This document shows, in pieces, positions 1 to 5,458 of a DNA stretch of 5,481 bases. How positions within the stretch are numbered: the first letter of the stretch is position 1; every line of letters starts with the position of its first letter. Below the pieces are notes generated by a model, which saw only the letters and a list, made by a program, of their open reading frames with translations, made no database searches and was not told the DNA's origin. Location: NCBI GenBank assembly GCA_023388675.1, contig JAEWFU010000409.1, positions 1 through 5,481 of the forward strand, read 5' to 3'. Both the position numbers and the translations under genes were made by a program. This DNA comes from Pseudomonadota bacterium. Lineage in GTDB: Bacteria > Pseudomonadota > Alphaproteobacteria > Rhizobiales > Rhizobiaceae.

Positions 1-108
1 CAGCGCAGTCGCCGTCTGCTGCTGGAGATGACCGACGAGCAATTGAAGGACATCGGCGTCTCGCGCGCCGATGCGACAAAGGAAGCCAGGCGCTCGATCC
101 TGGATTAG
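1..108 (+). CDS. DUF1127 (YjiS-like) small protein, C-terminal part
   Basis: The frame is open from the first base and ends at TAG 106-108, giving the last 35 residues of a protein whose start lies left of the window. It reads QRSRRLLLEMTDEQLKDIGV and then SRADATKEARRSILD. The pattern of basic residues, then L.-M-T-D-(E)-Q-L-K-D-I-G-(V/L)-S-R, is the hallmark of DUF1127. These are very small, basic, mostly helical proteins that are abundant in Rhizobiales. In Agrobacterium and Rhodobacter relatives, DUF1127 proteins have been linked to RNA turnover and to phosphate or carbon homeostasis, but the role of this copy cannot be told from the fragment. It converges with the lipoprotein gene on the other strand; the stops are 16 bp apart and no terminator hairpin is evident between them. 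Confidence 0.85.
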   Translation, partial: QRSRRLLLEMTDEQLKDIGVSRADATKEARRSILD

Positions 109-124
109 CCGGAGCCGGGATTGT

Positions 125-523
125 CTATGCGCAGGCGCTGTCGCCGCCAGCCCAGCGGCGGACGTCGCCGTTAATGCGCGTGCCTTCGGACTGGTCCAGA
201 AGCGGACCAAAGGTGGTGACCGCGCCCGCGCTGCCTTCCGCCTGCACCACAAGCAGAGGCTTGCCGCCGAAATTGCCCTTGGGCACCAGCAGGAAGCGCG
301 GCCTGCCGCTGAACGAGTTCAGCTCATTGGCGAAGCTGTAGCCGCGGAAGGCCGGGTCTCCGCTGGCGAACCAGCAGCGATGGGCGGCGATCGCCACCTG
401 TTCCATGTTGCGCAGCGCGGCGCTTTTTCCGGTGCTCTGGGCGCCAGTAGCGCTGGGTTGCGACTGGCAACCGGCGGCCAGCGCCAGAACGGCGAGAACG
501 GCGACGCCTGCCGGTAGCCTCAC
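125..523 (-). CDS. Predicted lipoprotein of unknown function, last gene of the purCSQ operon
   Basis: This 132-residue protein starts with GTG at 523. The start is supported by a GGGAG ribosome-binding site at 531-535 (7 nt spacing) and by a GTGA overlap (520-523) with the purQ stop, which suggests translational coupling. The N-terminus is a type II signal peptide: a short basic start (MRLP), a hydrophobic run at residues 5-17, and a lipobox-like LAAGC with the lipidation cysteine at 19. A Gln/Ser/Thr-rich linker follows (20-35), then a compact domain containing [11 protein letters not shown] (49-59), [15 protein letters not shown] (67-81) and [12 protein letters not shown] at the end. Besides Cys19 only Cys50 and Cys131 are present, so one periplasmic disulfide is possible. 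I know of no function for this family; similar small proteins appear to be conserved in Rhizobiales. Its position suggests co-transcription with purine genes but not a purine role. Confidence 0.75.
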   Translation of the reverse strand: MRLPAGVAVLAVLALAAGCQSQPSATGAQSTGKSAALRNMEQVAIAAHRCWFASGDPAFRGYSFANELNSFSGRPRFLLVPKGNFGGKPLLVVQAEGSAGAVTTFGPLLDQSEGTRINGDVRRWAGGDSACA

Positions 524-1188
524 GCGGCGGCTCCCAGCACGCTTTCGAACAGCGCGCGGCCGTCGCTGCCGCCGTGGGCTGCCTCGATCAGGTTTTCGGG
601 GTGCGGCATCAGGCCCAGCACGTTGCCGGTCGCGCTCACGATGCCGGCGATGTCATTGATCGAGCCGTTCGGGTTGGTGCCCTCGGCATAGCGGAACACG
701 ACCTGGCCTTCGCCCTCGATGCGCGCCAGCGTTTCCGGATCGGCGAAATAGTTGCCGTCGTGGTGCGCGACGGGGCAGCGGATCACCTGTCCCGGCGCGT
801 AGCCGCTCGTGAAGGCGGTGTTGGCGTTTGCCACCTGAAGCTTCACTTCGCGGCAGACGAATTTGAGCGAGGCATTGCGCATCAAGGCACCGGGCAGCAG
901 GCCGGCCTCGAGCAGGATCTGGAAGCCGTTGCAGACGCCCATCACCATCACGCCGCGCTTCGCCTGCTCGGCGACGGCGCGCATGACCGGCATGCGCGCG
1001 GCGATAGCGCCGCAGCGCAGGTAATCGCCAAAGGAGAAGCCGCCGGGAATGACGATCAGGTCGACATCCGGGATTTCGGTATCGGTCTGCCAGACGGTCC
1101 GGGGCGGTTTGCCGCCGATCTTGGTCAATGCCGCGATCATGTCGCGGTCGCGGTTGAGGCCGGGGAGAAGGACGACGGCGGATTTCAC
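520..1188 (-). CDS. purQ: Phosphoribosylformylglycinamidine synthase subunit PurQ (glutaminase)
   Basis: PurQ is the class I glutamine amidotransferase subunit of FGAM synthase. It releases ammonia from glutamine, which PurL uses to convert FGAR to FGAM in step four of cytoplasmic purine synthesis. The 222-residue length fits the small PurQ of the PurS/PurQ/PurL type rather than the fused E. coli PurL. Visible motifs are the oxyanion-side [11 protein letters not shown] (48-58), the nucleophile elbow MGVCNGFQ with Cys86, and MPHPEN with His196 and Glu198 completing the catalytic triad. The start is GTG at 1188, 1 nt beyond the purS stop (TGA-G-GTG), with a GGAG site at 1199-1202 inside the purS coding end. 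Stop TGA 520-522 overlaps the next gene's GTG. PurQ, PurS and PurL are expected to assemble into one complex. No residue expected for activity is missing. Confidence 0.97.
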   Translation of the reverse strand: MKSAVVLLPGLNRDRDMIAALTKIGGKPPRTVWQTDTEIPDVDLIVIPGGFSFGDYLRCGAIAARMPVMRAVAEQAKRGVMVMGVCNGFQILLEAGLLPGALMRNASLKFVCREVKLQVANANTAFTSGYAPGQVIRCPVAHHDGNYFADPETLARIEGEGQVVFRYAEGTNPNGSINDIAGIVSATGNVLGLMPHPENLIEAAHGGSDGRALFESVLGAAA

Positions 1189-1189
1189 C

Positions 1190-1432
1190 TCAAGCGATCT
1201 CCACCTGATAGTTTTCGATCACCGTGTTGGCGAGCAGCTTCTCGCACATCGCCTTGAGGTCTGCTTCGGCTTTTGTGCGGTCGGCGCCCTGCAGTTCGAG
1301 ATCGAAGACCTTACCCTGGCGCACCGAAGACACGCCGGAGAAATCGAGCGCGCCGAGCGCGCCCTCGATTGCCTTGCCCTGCGGGTCGAGGACGCCGTTC
1401 TTGAGGGTGACGGTCACTCGGGCCTTGATCAT
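1190..1432 (-). CDS. purS: Phosphoribosylformylglycinamidine synthase subunit PurS
   Basis: PurS is the small structural subunit that bridges PurQ and PurL in the three-part FGAM synthase of Gram-positive bacteria and alphaproteobacteria; it has no catalytic centre of its own. The 80-residue product has the standard family length. It begins [20 protein letters not shown], typical of PurS (a first beta strand, then the N-G-V-L-D-P-Q-G-K turn), continues with the [12 protein letters not shown] strand (36-48), and ends in the C-terminal segment [17 protein letters not shown]. The frame is open much further upstream (to about 1822), but that extension lies inside purC and looks like low-complexity shadow sequence, so ATG 1432 is chosen. 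It starts 20 nt after the purC stop with a modest GGGAA site upstream, and ends 1 nt before purQ. Confidence 0.95.
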   Translation of the reverse strand: MIKARVTVTLKNGVLDPQGKAIEGALGALDFSGVSSVRQGKVFDLELQGADRTKAEADLKAMCEKLLANTVIENYQVEIA

Positions 1433-1452
1433 ATCTGCACGTTTCCCGGCGG

Positions 1453-2244
1453 TTAGTGGACGCTGCCCTTGTCGGGCTTGGACGAGACGAGAACCGGCCC
1501 GGTGGGACGCGGCGGCTCGTTCTCGTTCATGATGCCGAGGCGGCGAGCCACCTCCTGATAGGCTTCGACGAGGCCGCCCATGTCGCGGCGGAAACGGTCC
1601 TTGTCGAGTTTGTCGTTGGTTGCGGTGTCCCAGAGACGGCACGAATCCGGCGAAATCTCGTCGGCCAGGATGATCCGCATCATGTCGCCTTCGTAGAGCC
1701 GACCGAACTCGACCTTGAAGTCGACGAGCTGGATGCCGACGCCGAGGAAAAGGCCGGACAGGAAGTCGTTGACGCGAATGGCGAGCGCCATGATGTCGTC
1801 GATTTCCTGCGGGCTTGCCCAACCGAAGGCCGTGATGTGCTCTTCGGAGACCATCGGGTCGTCGAGCGCGTCGGCCTTGTAATAGAATTCGATGATCGAG
1901 CGTGGCAGTACCGTGCCTTCCTCGATGCCCAGCCGCTTGGCGAGCGAGCCGGCGGCGATGTTGCGCACCACCACTTCGAGCGGGACGATCTCGACTTCCT
2001 TGATGAGCTGCTCGCGCATGTTGAGCCGCTTGATGAAGTGGGTCGGGATGCCGATGCGGTTGAGGTGGGTGAAGATGTGCTCGGAAATGCGGTTGTTGAG
2101 CACGCCCTTGCCGTCGACAACTTCGTGTTTCTTCTTGTTGAAGGCGGTGGCATCGTCCTTGAAGAACTGGATCAGGGTGCCAGGCTCGGGTCCTTCATAG
2201 AGGATCTTTGCCTTGCCTTCGTAAATGCGTCGGCGACGGTTCAT
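1453..2244 (-). CDS. purC: Phosphoribosylaminoimidazole-succinocarboxamide synthase (SAICAR synthetase)
   Basis: PurC joins CAIR and aspartate, using ATP, to make SAICAR in the cytoplasmic purine pathway. The protein is 263 residues, slightly longer than the E. coli enzyme (237). Family signatures are clear: the N-terminal [11 protein letters not shown] (6-16) nucleotide-binding strand-loop, [13 protein letters not shown] (88-100, SAICAR signature 1), LVDFKVEFG (173-181, signature 2), and [13 protein letters not shown] (194-206). The extra length is a Pro/Lys-rich C-terminal tail (about 241-263) that looks flexible. ATG 2244 is chosen because the family begins with M-x-R-R-R-x-I-Y-E-G-K; the open frame runs 37 codons further upstream without family resemblance. 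The ribosome-binding site is weak (AGAGA). It is the first gene of the purC-purS-purQ-lipoprotein operon and is transcribed away from the zeta-subunit gene. Confidence 0.97.
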   Translation of the reverse strand: MNRRRRIYEGKAKILYEGPEPGTLIQFFKDDATAFNKKKHEVVDGKGVLNNRISEHIFTHLNRIGIPTHFIKRLNMREQLIKEVEIVPLEVVVRNIAAGSLAKRLGIEEGTVLPRSIIEFYYKADALDDPMVSEEHITAFGWASPQEIDDIMALAIRVNDFLSGLFLGVGIQLVDFKVEFGRLYEGDMMRIILADEISPDSCRLWDTATNDKLDKDRFRRDMGGLVEAYQEVARRLGIMNENEPPRPTGPVLVSSKPDKGSVH

Positions 2245-2460
2245 GGCGATCTCTGTCTTGCGAGCCGTGCGGGGCAGGGCTCCTGTTGCGAGGCCCACAT
2301 GGCGCGGGCTTGCGGAATATAGCGGCTCTCTACCGCAATCGCGCAGTTTGCTCAATCGGGCATTTCCCGGCCTGCCGACCTATCCAATGCCAAATGCCGC
2401 AGGCCTCCGGCGTCGGCGGCGTATTGACCGCGACACGGGCTTTTGATTTGTGGAGCCCAG

Positions 2461-2472
2461 ACCCATATGGGT
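2461..2472. repeat. Perfect 12-nt palindrome ACCCATATGGGT
   Basis: The sequence equals its own reverse complement and lies 16 nt upstream of the GGAGG of the zeta-subunit gene, so it is probably in that gene's leader or promoter. It could be a binding site for a dimeric regulator. A palindrome of this length can also arise by chance, and no known operator is recognised. Confidence 0.4.
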
Positions 2473-2488
2473 ATCAGGGATTCGAGCC

Positions 2489-2493
2489 GGAGG
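2489..2493 (+). promoter_or_regulatory. Ribosome-binding site deciding the zeta-subunit start
   Basis: GGAGG lies 8 nt before ATG 2502. The next in-frame ATG (2511) would sit 17 nt away, too far for good initiation, and the longer open frame upstream would read through this site. This fixes the start at 2502. Confidence 0.8.
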
Positions 2494-2501
2494 ATTTGAT
2501 C

Positions 2502-2822
2502 ATGGCCAGCATGGATGAGCGCAAGAACGCTTTCGAGAACAAATTTGCCCATGACGAGGAACTGAAGTTCAAGGCCATGGCCCGGCGCAACAAGATGCTG
2601 GGCCTTTGGGCGGCAGAGAAACTTGGCAAGTCCGGCGACGACGCCGAAGCCTATGCGAGGGAAGTGGTGAACTCCGACTTCGAGGAAGCCGGCGATCACG
2701 ACGTTTTCCGCAAGGTGCGCAAGGATTTCGACGATGCGGGTGTCGACCAGTCCGACCACCAGATTCGCCGCACCATGGACGAACTGCTCGACCAGGCGAT
2801 CGAACAGGTCCGCAAATCCTGA
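2502..2822 (+). CDS. F1Fo-ATPase inhibitor subunit zeta (DUF1476 family)
   Basis: This 106-residue protein belongs to the DUF1476 family. In Paracoccus denitrificans this family is the zeta subunit, which binds the F1 part of ATP synthase and blocks ATP hydrolysis. The family pattern is clear: M-x-x-M-D-E-R-K-N-A-F-E-N-K-F-A-H-D-E-E (1-20), then KFKAMARRNKMLGLWAAEKL (22-41), then a DFEEAGDHDVFRKV segment (59-72) and a C-terminal helix with MDELLDQAIEQV (92-103). The N-terminal segment, which carries inhibition in Paracoccus, is present and highly charged. The rest should form a helical bundle. The length is typical. Inhibitory strength varies among alphaproteobacteria, and in some rhizobia zeta is reported as a weak inhibitor, so activity here is inferred. 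The gene is divergent from purC, has its own strong ribosome-binding site, and is followed by an intrinsic terminator. Confidence 0.92.
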   Translation: MASMDERKNAFENKFAHDEELKFKAMARRNKMLGLWAAEKLGKSGDDAEAYAREVVNSDFEEAGDHDVFRKVRKDFDDAGVDQSDHQIRRTMDELLDQAIEQVRKS

Positions 2823-2844
2823 ACCGCGATCGTGATGATTGAAG

Positions 2845-2874
2845 AACCGCCCGCTTGCCGGGCGGTTTTTCTTT
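2845..2874 (+). terminator. Rho-independent terminator of the zeta-subunit gene
   Basis: AACCGCCCG (2845-2853), loop CTTGC (2854-2858), and CGGGCGGTT (2859-2867) form a perfect 9-bp GC-rich stem followed by TTTCTTT. The stem begins 22 nt after the TGA at 2820-2822. The T-run is on the plus strand only, so it should act for the zeta transcript and insulate the aldolase gene that follows. Confidence 0.9.
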
Positions 2875-2931
2875 GCCCGGACGTCGGCGATCTGGTTCAA
2901 TCGGCGCACACATCACGGGGATTTCACATTC

Positions 2932-3702
2932 ATGTCGCTCGCATCGCGCCTGGCAGCAGGCGAAACCATATTCACCGCCTGGTCCGGCGTCCCCGACGCC
3001 TTCACCGTGGAGGCGCTGGCGGGCGTGCCGTTTGATGCGGTGACGCTCGACATGCAGCATGGCGGGCACCACGAGGACAGTGTGCTCCGTGGTCTGCTGC
3101 CGATAGCGGCGGCAGGGAAGCCGGGTTTGGTACGTATCCCCGTGGGGCGATTCGACATGGCCAGCCGCGCGCTCGATTTCGGTGCGGAGGCGGTTATCGC
3201 GCCGATGGTCAATTCGCTCGAGGATGCGAGGTCGTTCGCCGCGGCGATGAAATATCCGCCTGTCGGTCAGCGTTCGTGGGGGCCGAACTATGCGATGTCG
3301 CGTCACAAGAAGGCCGATGCTGCCGGATGGCTGGCCAACGCCAACACCGAAACGCTTGCCTTCGCGATGATCGAAACCCGCGAGGCGCTTGCCATTCTGG
3401 ATGATATCCTTGCGGTGCCGGGCATCGACGGGGTGCTTGTCGGACCGTCCGACTTCTCGATCGCCTGGAGCGGCGGTGCGACGATGAACCCGGGGCTGGA
3501 CGACATGATGCAAGCGATCGGAGAGATCGGCCAGCGCACGCGTGCTGCCGGCAAGCACGCGGCCATCTACGTCGTCGACCCGACGCTTGTCGGCCGTTAC
3601 GTCGAGATGGGTTACCGGCTGATCGCGATGGGCAACGAGGCGCGCTATATGGCGCTCGGCGCGAGCACGTTGATCGACGCCGCAAAGGCATCGATCAAAT
3701 AG
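2932..3702 (+). CDS. HpcH/HpaI family aldolase (class II, pyruvate-type)
   Basis: This 256-residue protein belongs to the HpcH/HpaI aldolase family (PF03328): metal-dependent class II aldolases that cleave or form 2-oxo-3-deoxy or 4-hydroxy-2-oxo acids with pyruvate as one partner. Family landmarks are FDAVTLDMQHGG (34-45), RIPVGRFDMASRALDFGAEA (68-87), APMVNSLEDAR (90-100), KYPPVGQRSWGP (107-118), AMIETREAL (145-153) and VPGIDGVLVGPSDFS (162-176). Against E. coli HpaI, His43 matches the catalytic base H45, Arg68 matches R70, and Glu148 and Asp174 match the metal ligands E149 and D175. The usual Glu before the catalytic His is Gln42 here. ATG 2932 has a GGGG site 11 nt upstream; an in-frame start at 2839 is rejected because it would translate the terminator. 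The substrate cannot be told from sequence; no catabolic gene cluster surrounds it. Confidence 0.92.
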   Translation: MSLASRLAAGETIFTAWSGVPDAFTVEALAGVPFDAVTLDMQHGGHHEDSVLRGLLPIAAAGKPGLVRIPVGRFDMASRALDFGAEAVIAPMVNSLEDARSFAAAMKYPPVGQRSWGPNYAMSRHKKADAAGWLANANTETLAFAMIETREALAILDDILAVPGIDGVLVGPSDFSIAWSGGATMNPGLDDMMQAIGEIGQRTRAAGKHAAIYVVDPTLVGRYVEMGYRLIAMGNEARYMALGASTLIDAAKASIK

Positions 3703-3705
3703 CGT

Positions 3706-4254
3706 TCAGAGCCTGGACATGAAATGCGCGAAAGTAAGCGAGCCTTCCGGCCACGGGCCGTGGCCTGATTCCGCGTTGAGGTGACCGGATTCGCCGGCGT
3801 CGATGAACAGCGAACCCCAGGCGGCCGCGATGTCTTCGGCAACCTCGAATTTGCAGAACGGGTCGTTGCGGCTGGCAACGGTGATCGACGGAAACGGCAG
3901 CGGATCGCGTGGGTAGGGGCCGAACGTCATCAGGTGCTTCGGTCGGATGGCCGGGTTGGCGACATCGGGCGGGGCAACGAAGAAAGCGCCGGCCACCGCC
4001 TTGCCGCTATCGGCAAGCGCATGAATTGCCGTCGGAATGCCGAGCGAGTGGGCGACGAGCACGACCGGCCGTTCCGCTTCGTCGATGGCGCGAGCGGTCG
4101 TTGCCACCCAATCGTCGCGTACCGGCTTGGACCATTCGGCCTGCTCGACGCGGCGGGCAGTCGACAGTTTCTGCTGCCAGCGCGATTGCCAGTGATCGGG
4201 GCCGGAATTGGTGTAGCCCGGTATGATAAGTATGTCTGCGTCCTTGACCTTCAT
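3706..4254 (-). CDS. RBBP9/YdeN-type alpha/beta serine hydrolase
   Basis: This 182-residue protein is a small alpha/beta hydrolase of the RBBP9/YdeN family (PF06821), cytoplasmic serine hydrolases of mostly unknown substrate. The family start is clear: ILIIPGYTNSGPDHWQSRW (8-26). The nucleophile elbow is VLVAHSLG with Ser70. ASRNDPFC places the catalytic Asp at 131, and ESGHLNAESGHGPWPEG (155-171) gives His158 followed by the conserved G-x-G-x-W-P-E-G segment. The triad is complete and the length is normal. ATG 4254 is chosen because the core begins right after it; the frame stays open 36 codons upstream, but that Arg-rich stretch covers the palindromes of the divergent region. The ribosome-binding site is weak. 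Its stop is 3 nt from the aldolase stop (convergent genes). Confidence 0.9.
   Translation of the reverse strand: MKVKDADILIIPGYTNSGPDHWQSRWQQKLSTARRVEQAEWSKPVRDDWVATTARAIDEAERPVVLVAHSLGIPTAIHALADSGKAVAGAFFVAPPDVANPAIRPKHLMTFGPYPRDPLPFPSITVASRNDPFCKFEVAEDIAAAWGSLFIDAGESGHLNAESGHGPWPEGSLTFAHFMSRL
3749..3765. other. GC-rich hairpin between convergent gene ends
   Basis: GGCCACGG, a single G, and CCGTGGCC form a perfect 8-bp inverted repeat 46 nt past the aldolase stop, inside the 3' end of the hydrolase gene. It encodes the conserved HGPWP segment of the hydrolase and has no T-run, so it is not a standard terminator. It could still slow convergent transcription. Confidence 0.35.
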
Positions 4255-4281
4255 GGGCGGCCATGTAGCGAGCCTGTCCGT

Positions 4282-4293
4282 CGGTTGCAACCG
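4282..4293. repeat. Perfect 12-nt palindrome CGGTTGCAACCG
   Basis: The sequence is self-complementary. It lies 27 nt upstream of the hydrolase ATG (minus strand), so it is likely in that gene's leader or core promoter. It is a candidate operator half of the divergent region. Confidence 0.45.
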
Positions 4294-4308
4294 TCGTCGA
4301 TGGGTGAA

Positions 4309-4347
4309 CGGCGTGTCGCCGCAAGCATGCTTGCGCATTCGACGCCG
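4309..4347. repeat. Nested palindrome: 16-nt core inside a 6-bp outer inverted repeat
   Basis: CGCAAGCATGCTTGCG at 4320-4335 is a perfect 16-nt palindrome. It is framed by CGGCGT (4309-4314) and ACGCCG (4342-4347), which are complementary and centred within half a base of the core. Spacers are 5 and 6 nt. The structure lies roughly midway between the two divergent starts. It may be a regulator binding site or a cruciform/hairpin; there is no T-run, so it is not an intrinsic terminator. Confidence 0.55.
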
Positions 4348-4397
4348 GCACATGATCTTCATGGAAATGAACCGCGCCCCGAAGAGGATATGAACGG

Positions 4398-5294
4398 GTG
4401 AGGCTTACGAGACGCCAGATGACGGGCGGCATTGCCGCGCTTGCATTCGCAGGAACCGCGACGCCGGCCCGCACGGAGACAGTGATGGAAGATCTTCCCT
4501 TTGCGGCAACCACGCCGGTCAGCATCGGCAAGGTCGGGCTGATGGCGCGCGACGGCAAGCGCGTCTCCGACTACTATCAGGCGCTCCTCGGGCTGACGGA
4601 GCTTCGGCGCGCCGGCAACGTCGTGGTGCTCGGCGCCGGCGGCCGCGAACTGCTCGAAATCGAGGAATCCGCGGCGCTGCGGGAAGACGATCCACAATCG
4701 GCCGGTCTGTTCCACACCGCCTTTCTGCTGCCGGCGCGGGCGGACCTTGCGCGCTGGACGCGCTTTGCCATCGACAACCGCATCCCGGTCGACGGCGCTT
4801 CCGACCATTCGGTAAGCGAGGCGGTCTATCTCACCGATCCCGAAGGCAACGGCATCGAGATCTATGCCGACCGGCCGCGCGAGAGCTGGGTTTTCGACGG
4901 CCCTTCCGTGCGCATGGGAACCTATGCGCTGGACGTGCCGAACTTGCTCGACGAGCTGATCGTGGGCAATCCCGAATGGGCCGGCGCACCTGCCGGAACC
5001 GTCGTCGGCCACGTGCATCTGCGTGTCGGCGATGCGCAGGCCGCCGAACAGTGGTGGAGGGACGAGCAGGGCTTCGACACGATGCAGAGCCTTGGCGGAC
5101 AGGCGGTGTTCCTGTCGTCGGGCGGCTATCATCACCATGTCGGGGCCAATTCCTGGCGGAGCAGGGGGGCGGGTCCGCGCGACGCCGACCGCACCGGCCT
5201 CGGCTTCGTGGAGCTCCTGTCGAAGGACGCGACGGCGGAAACCGTTTCGCGCGACCCCTGGGGGAACGAAATCAGGGTGCTCCCGGCCGGGTGA
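4398..5294 (+). CDS. Two-domain VOC (glyoxalase/extradiol dioxygenase-like) protein, possible Tat signal
   Basis: This 298-residue protein resembles CatE-type catechol-2,3-dioxygenases of the vicinal oxygen chelate superfamily. VOC domain 1 spans about 42-160 (VSIGKVGLMARD to LTDPEGNGIEIYADRP). Domain 2 spans about 202-298 (VVGHVHLRVGD, then YHHHVGANSW and SRDPWGNEIRVLPAG). Likely metal ligands in domain 2 are His205 or His207, one of His245-247, and Glu291, a His-His-Glu set; the substrate is unknown. From GTG 4398 (GAGGA at 4384-4388, 9 nt spacing) the protein begins MRLTRRQMTGGIAALAFAG, a twin-arginine-like signal with possible cleavage after Ala24. An alternative ATG at 4485 has GGAG at 4475-4478 with 6 nt spacing and would give a 269-residue cytoplasmic protein, as is usual for this family. 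I favour the long form moderately because the extension looks like a real signal peptide. Confidence 0.85.
   Translation: MRLTRRQMTGGIAALAFAGTATPARTETVMEDLPFAATTPVSIGKVGLMARDGKRVSDYYQALLGLTELRRAGNVVVLGAGGRELLEIEESAALREDDPQSAGLFHTAFLLPARADLARWTRFAIDNRIPVDGASDHSVSEAVYLTDPEGNGIEIYADRPRESWVFDGPSVRMGTYALDVPNLLDELIVGNPEWAGAPAGTVVGHVHLRVGDAQAAEQWWRDEQGFDTMQSLGGQAVFLSSGGYHHHVGANSWRSRGAGPRDADRTGLGFVELLSKDATAETVSRDPWGNEIRVLPAG
4475..4478 (+). promoter_or_regulatory. Internal ribosome-binding site supporting an alternative VOC start
   Basis: GGAG followed by a 6-nt spacer leads to ATG 4485 inside the VOC gene. It is as good as the site before GTG 4398, so either or both starts may be used. Use of 4485 would remove the signal-like N-terminus. 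Confidence 0.45.
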
Positions 5295-5324
5295 TTCTGC
5301 CGGGGCGAGAGGAAATATATCGTG

Positions 5325-5365
5325 CGTCCTTCGAGGCTCGCTCCGCTCGCACCTCAGGATGAGGG
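5325..5365 (+). repeat. Palindromic intergenic repeat (rhizobial REP-like element), copy 1
   Basis: About 41 nt, beginning CGTCCTTCGAGG and ending CCTCAGGATGAGGG. The two arms pair imperfectly: 5325-5330 with 5356-5361 and 5333-5336 with 5352-5355, with a 2-nt bulge. The 3' arm also forms a small hairpin, CCTCA-GGA-TGAGG (5352-5364). I recognise the motif as a repeat scattered between genes in Mesorhizobium and relatives. It lies 30 nt past the VOC stop, where it may protect mRNA ends or simply be a neutral repeat. Confidence 0.75.
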
Positions 5366-5458
5366 AGGTGGATTGGTCGAACCCGCAACGTGGCTGGCTC
5401 GATGCACCTCAGCAGAACGCCCGCGAGCCCGCGAGCTTTCCGGTGGTGACGCACAACA

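Larger units (their letters stand above)
2245..2501. promoter_or_regulatory. Divergent intergenic region between purC and the zeta-subunit gene
   Basis: These 257 bp lie between two outward-facing starts and should hold the promoters for both the purine operon and the zeta gene. On the minus strand a CTATAT hexamer at 2317-2322 matches the alphaproteobacterial -10 consensus, about 75 nt before the purC start; no good -35 partner is seen 16-18 nt upstream. On the plus strand TTGACC at 2424-2429 resembles a -35 box, but the sequence 17 nt further on (TTTGTG) is a poor -10. A perfect 12-nt palindrome sits at 2461-2472. I saw no PurR-type box or recognisable riboswitch. Promoter placement is an inference from short matches only. 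Confidence 0.45.
4255..4397. promoter_or_regulatory. Divergent promoter region of the hydrolase and VOC genes
   Basis: These 143 bp separate the two outward-facing starts and must hold both promoters unless either gene is read from elsewhere. I found no convincing -35/-10 pair. The region contains two perfect palindromes, at 4282-4293 and 4320-4335, described separately. A shared dimeric regulator acting on both genes is a reasonable inference, but no regulator gene is in the window. Confidence 0.5.

Noticed and set aside
574..1257. Plus-strand open frame of 227 codons opposite purQ
   Set aside because: It is antisense to purQ and purS, whose motifs are clear; no domain or ribosome-binding site supports it.
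1456..2322. Long plus-strand open frame of 288 codons opposite purC
   Set aside because: It is antisense to an unmistakable purC, rich in Val/Glu/Asp from mirrored codons, and has no recognisable domain; this is expected in high-GC DNA.
2424..2452. Possible sigma-70 promoter for the zeta gene with TTGACC as -35
   Set aside because: The matching -10 position reads TTTGTG, too poor to annotate as a promoter on its own; it is mentioned only within the intergenic entry.
2839..2931. N-terminal extension of the aldolase from ATG 2839
   Set aside because: It would start at and translate the zeta terminator hairpin, and family similarity begins only after ATG 2932.
2569..3558. Minus-strand open frame of 329 codons
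   Set aside because: It runs antisense across the zeta gene, its terminator and the aldolase; its composition is Arg/His/Pro-rich shadow sequence.
4255..4362. 36-codon N-terminal extension of the serine hydrolase
   Set aside because: It is Arg-rich with no family resemblance and passes through the palindromes of the divergent region.
4390..4401. Tiny open frame ATG-AAC-GGG-TGA overlapping the VOC GTG start
   Set aside because: It has three codons, and GAGGA ends only 1 nt before its ATG, too close for initiation; it most likely has no role.
4359..5138. Minus-strand open frame of 259 codons opposite the VOC gene
   Set aside because: It mirrors the VOC coding sequence and resembles no known family.
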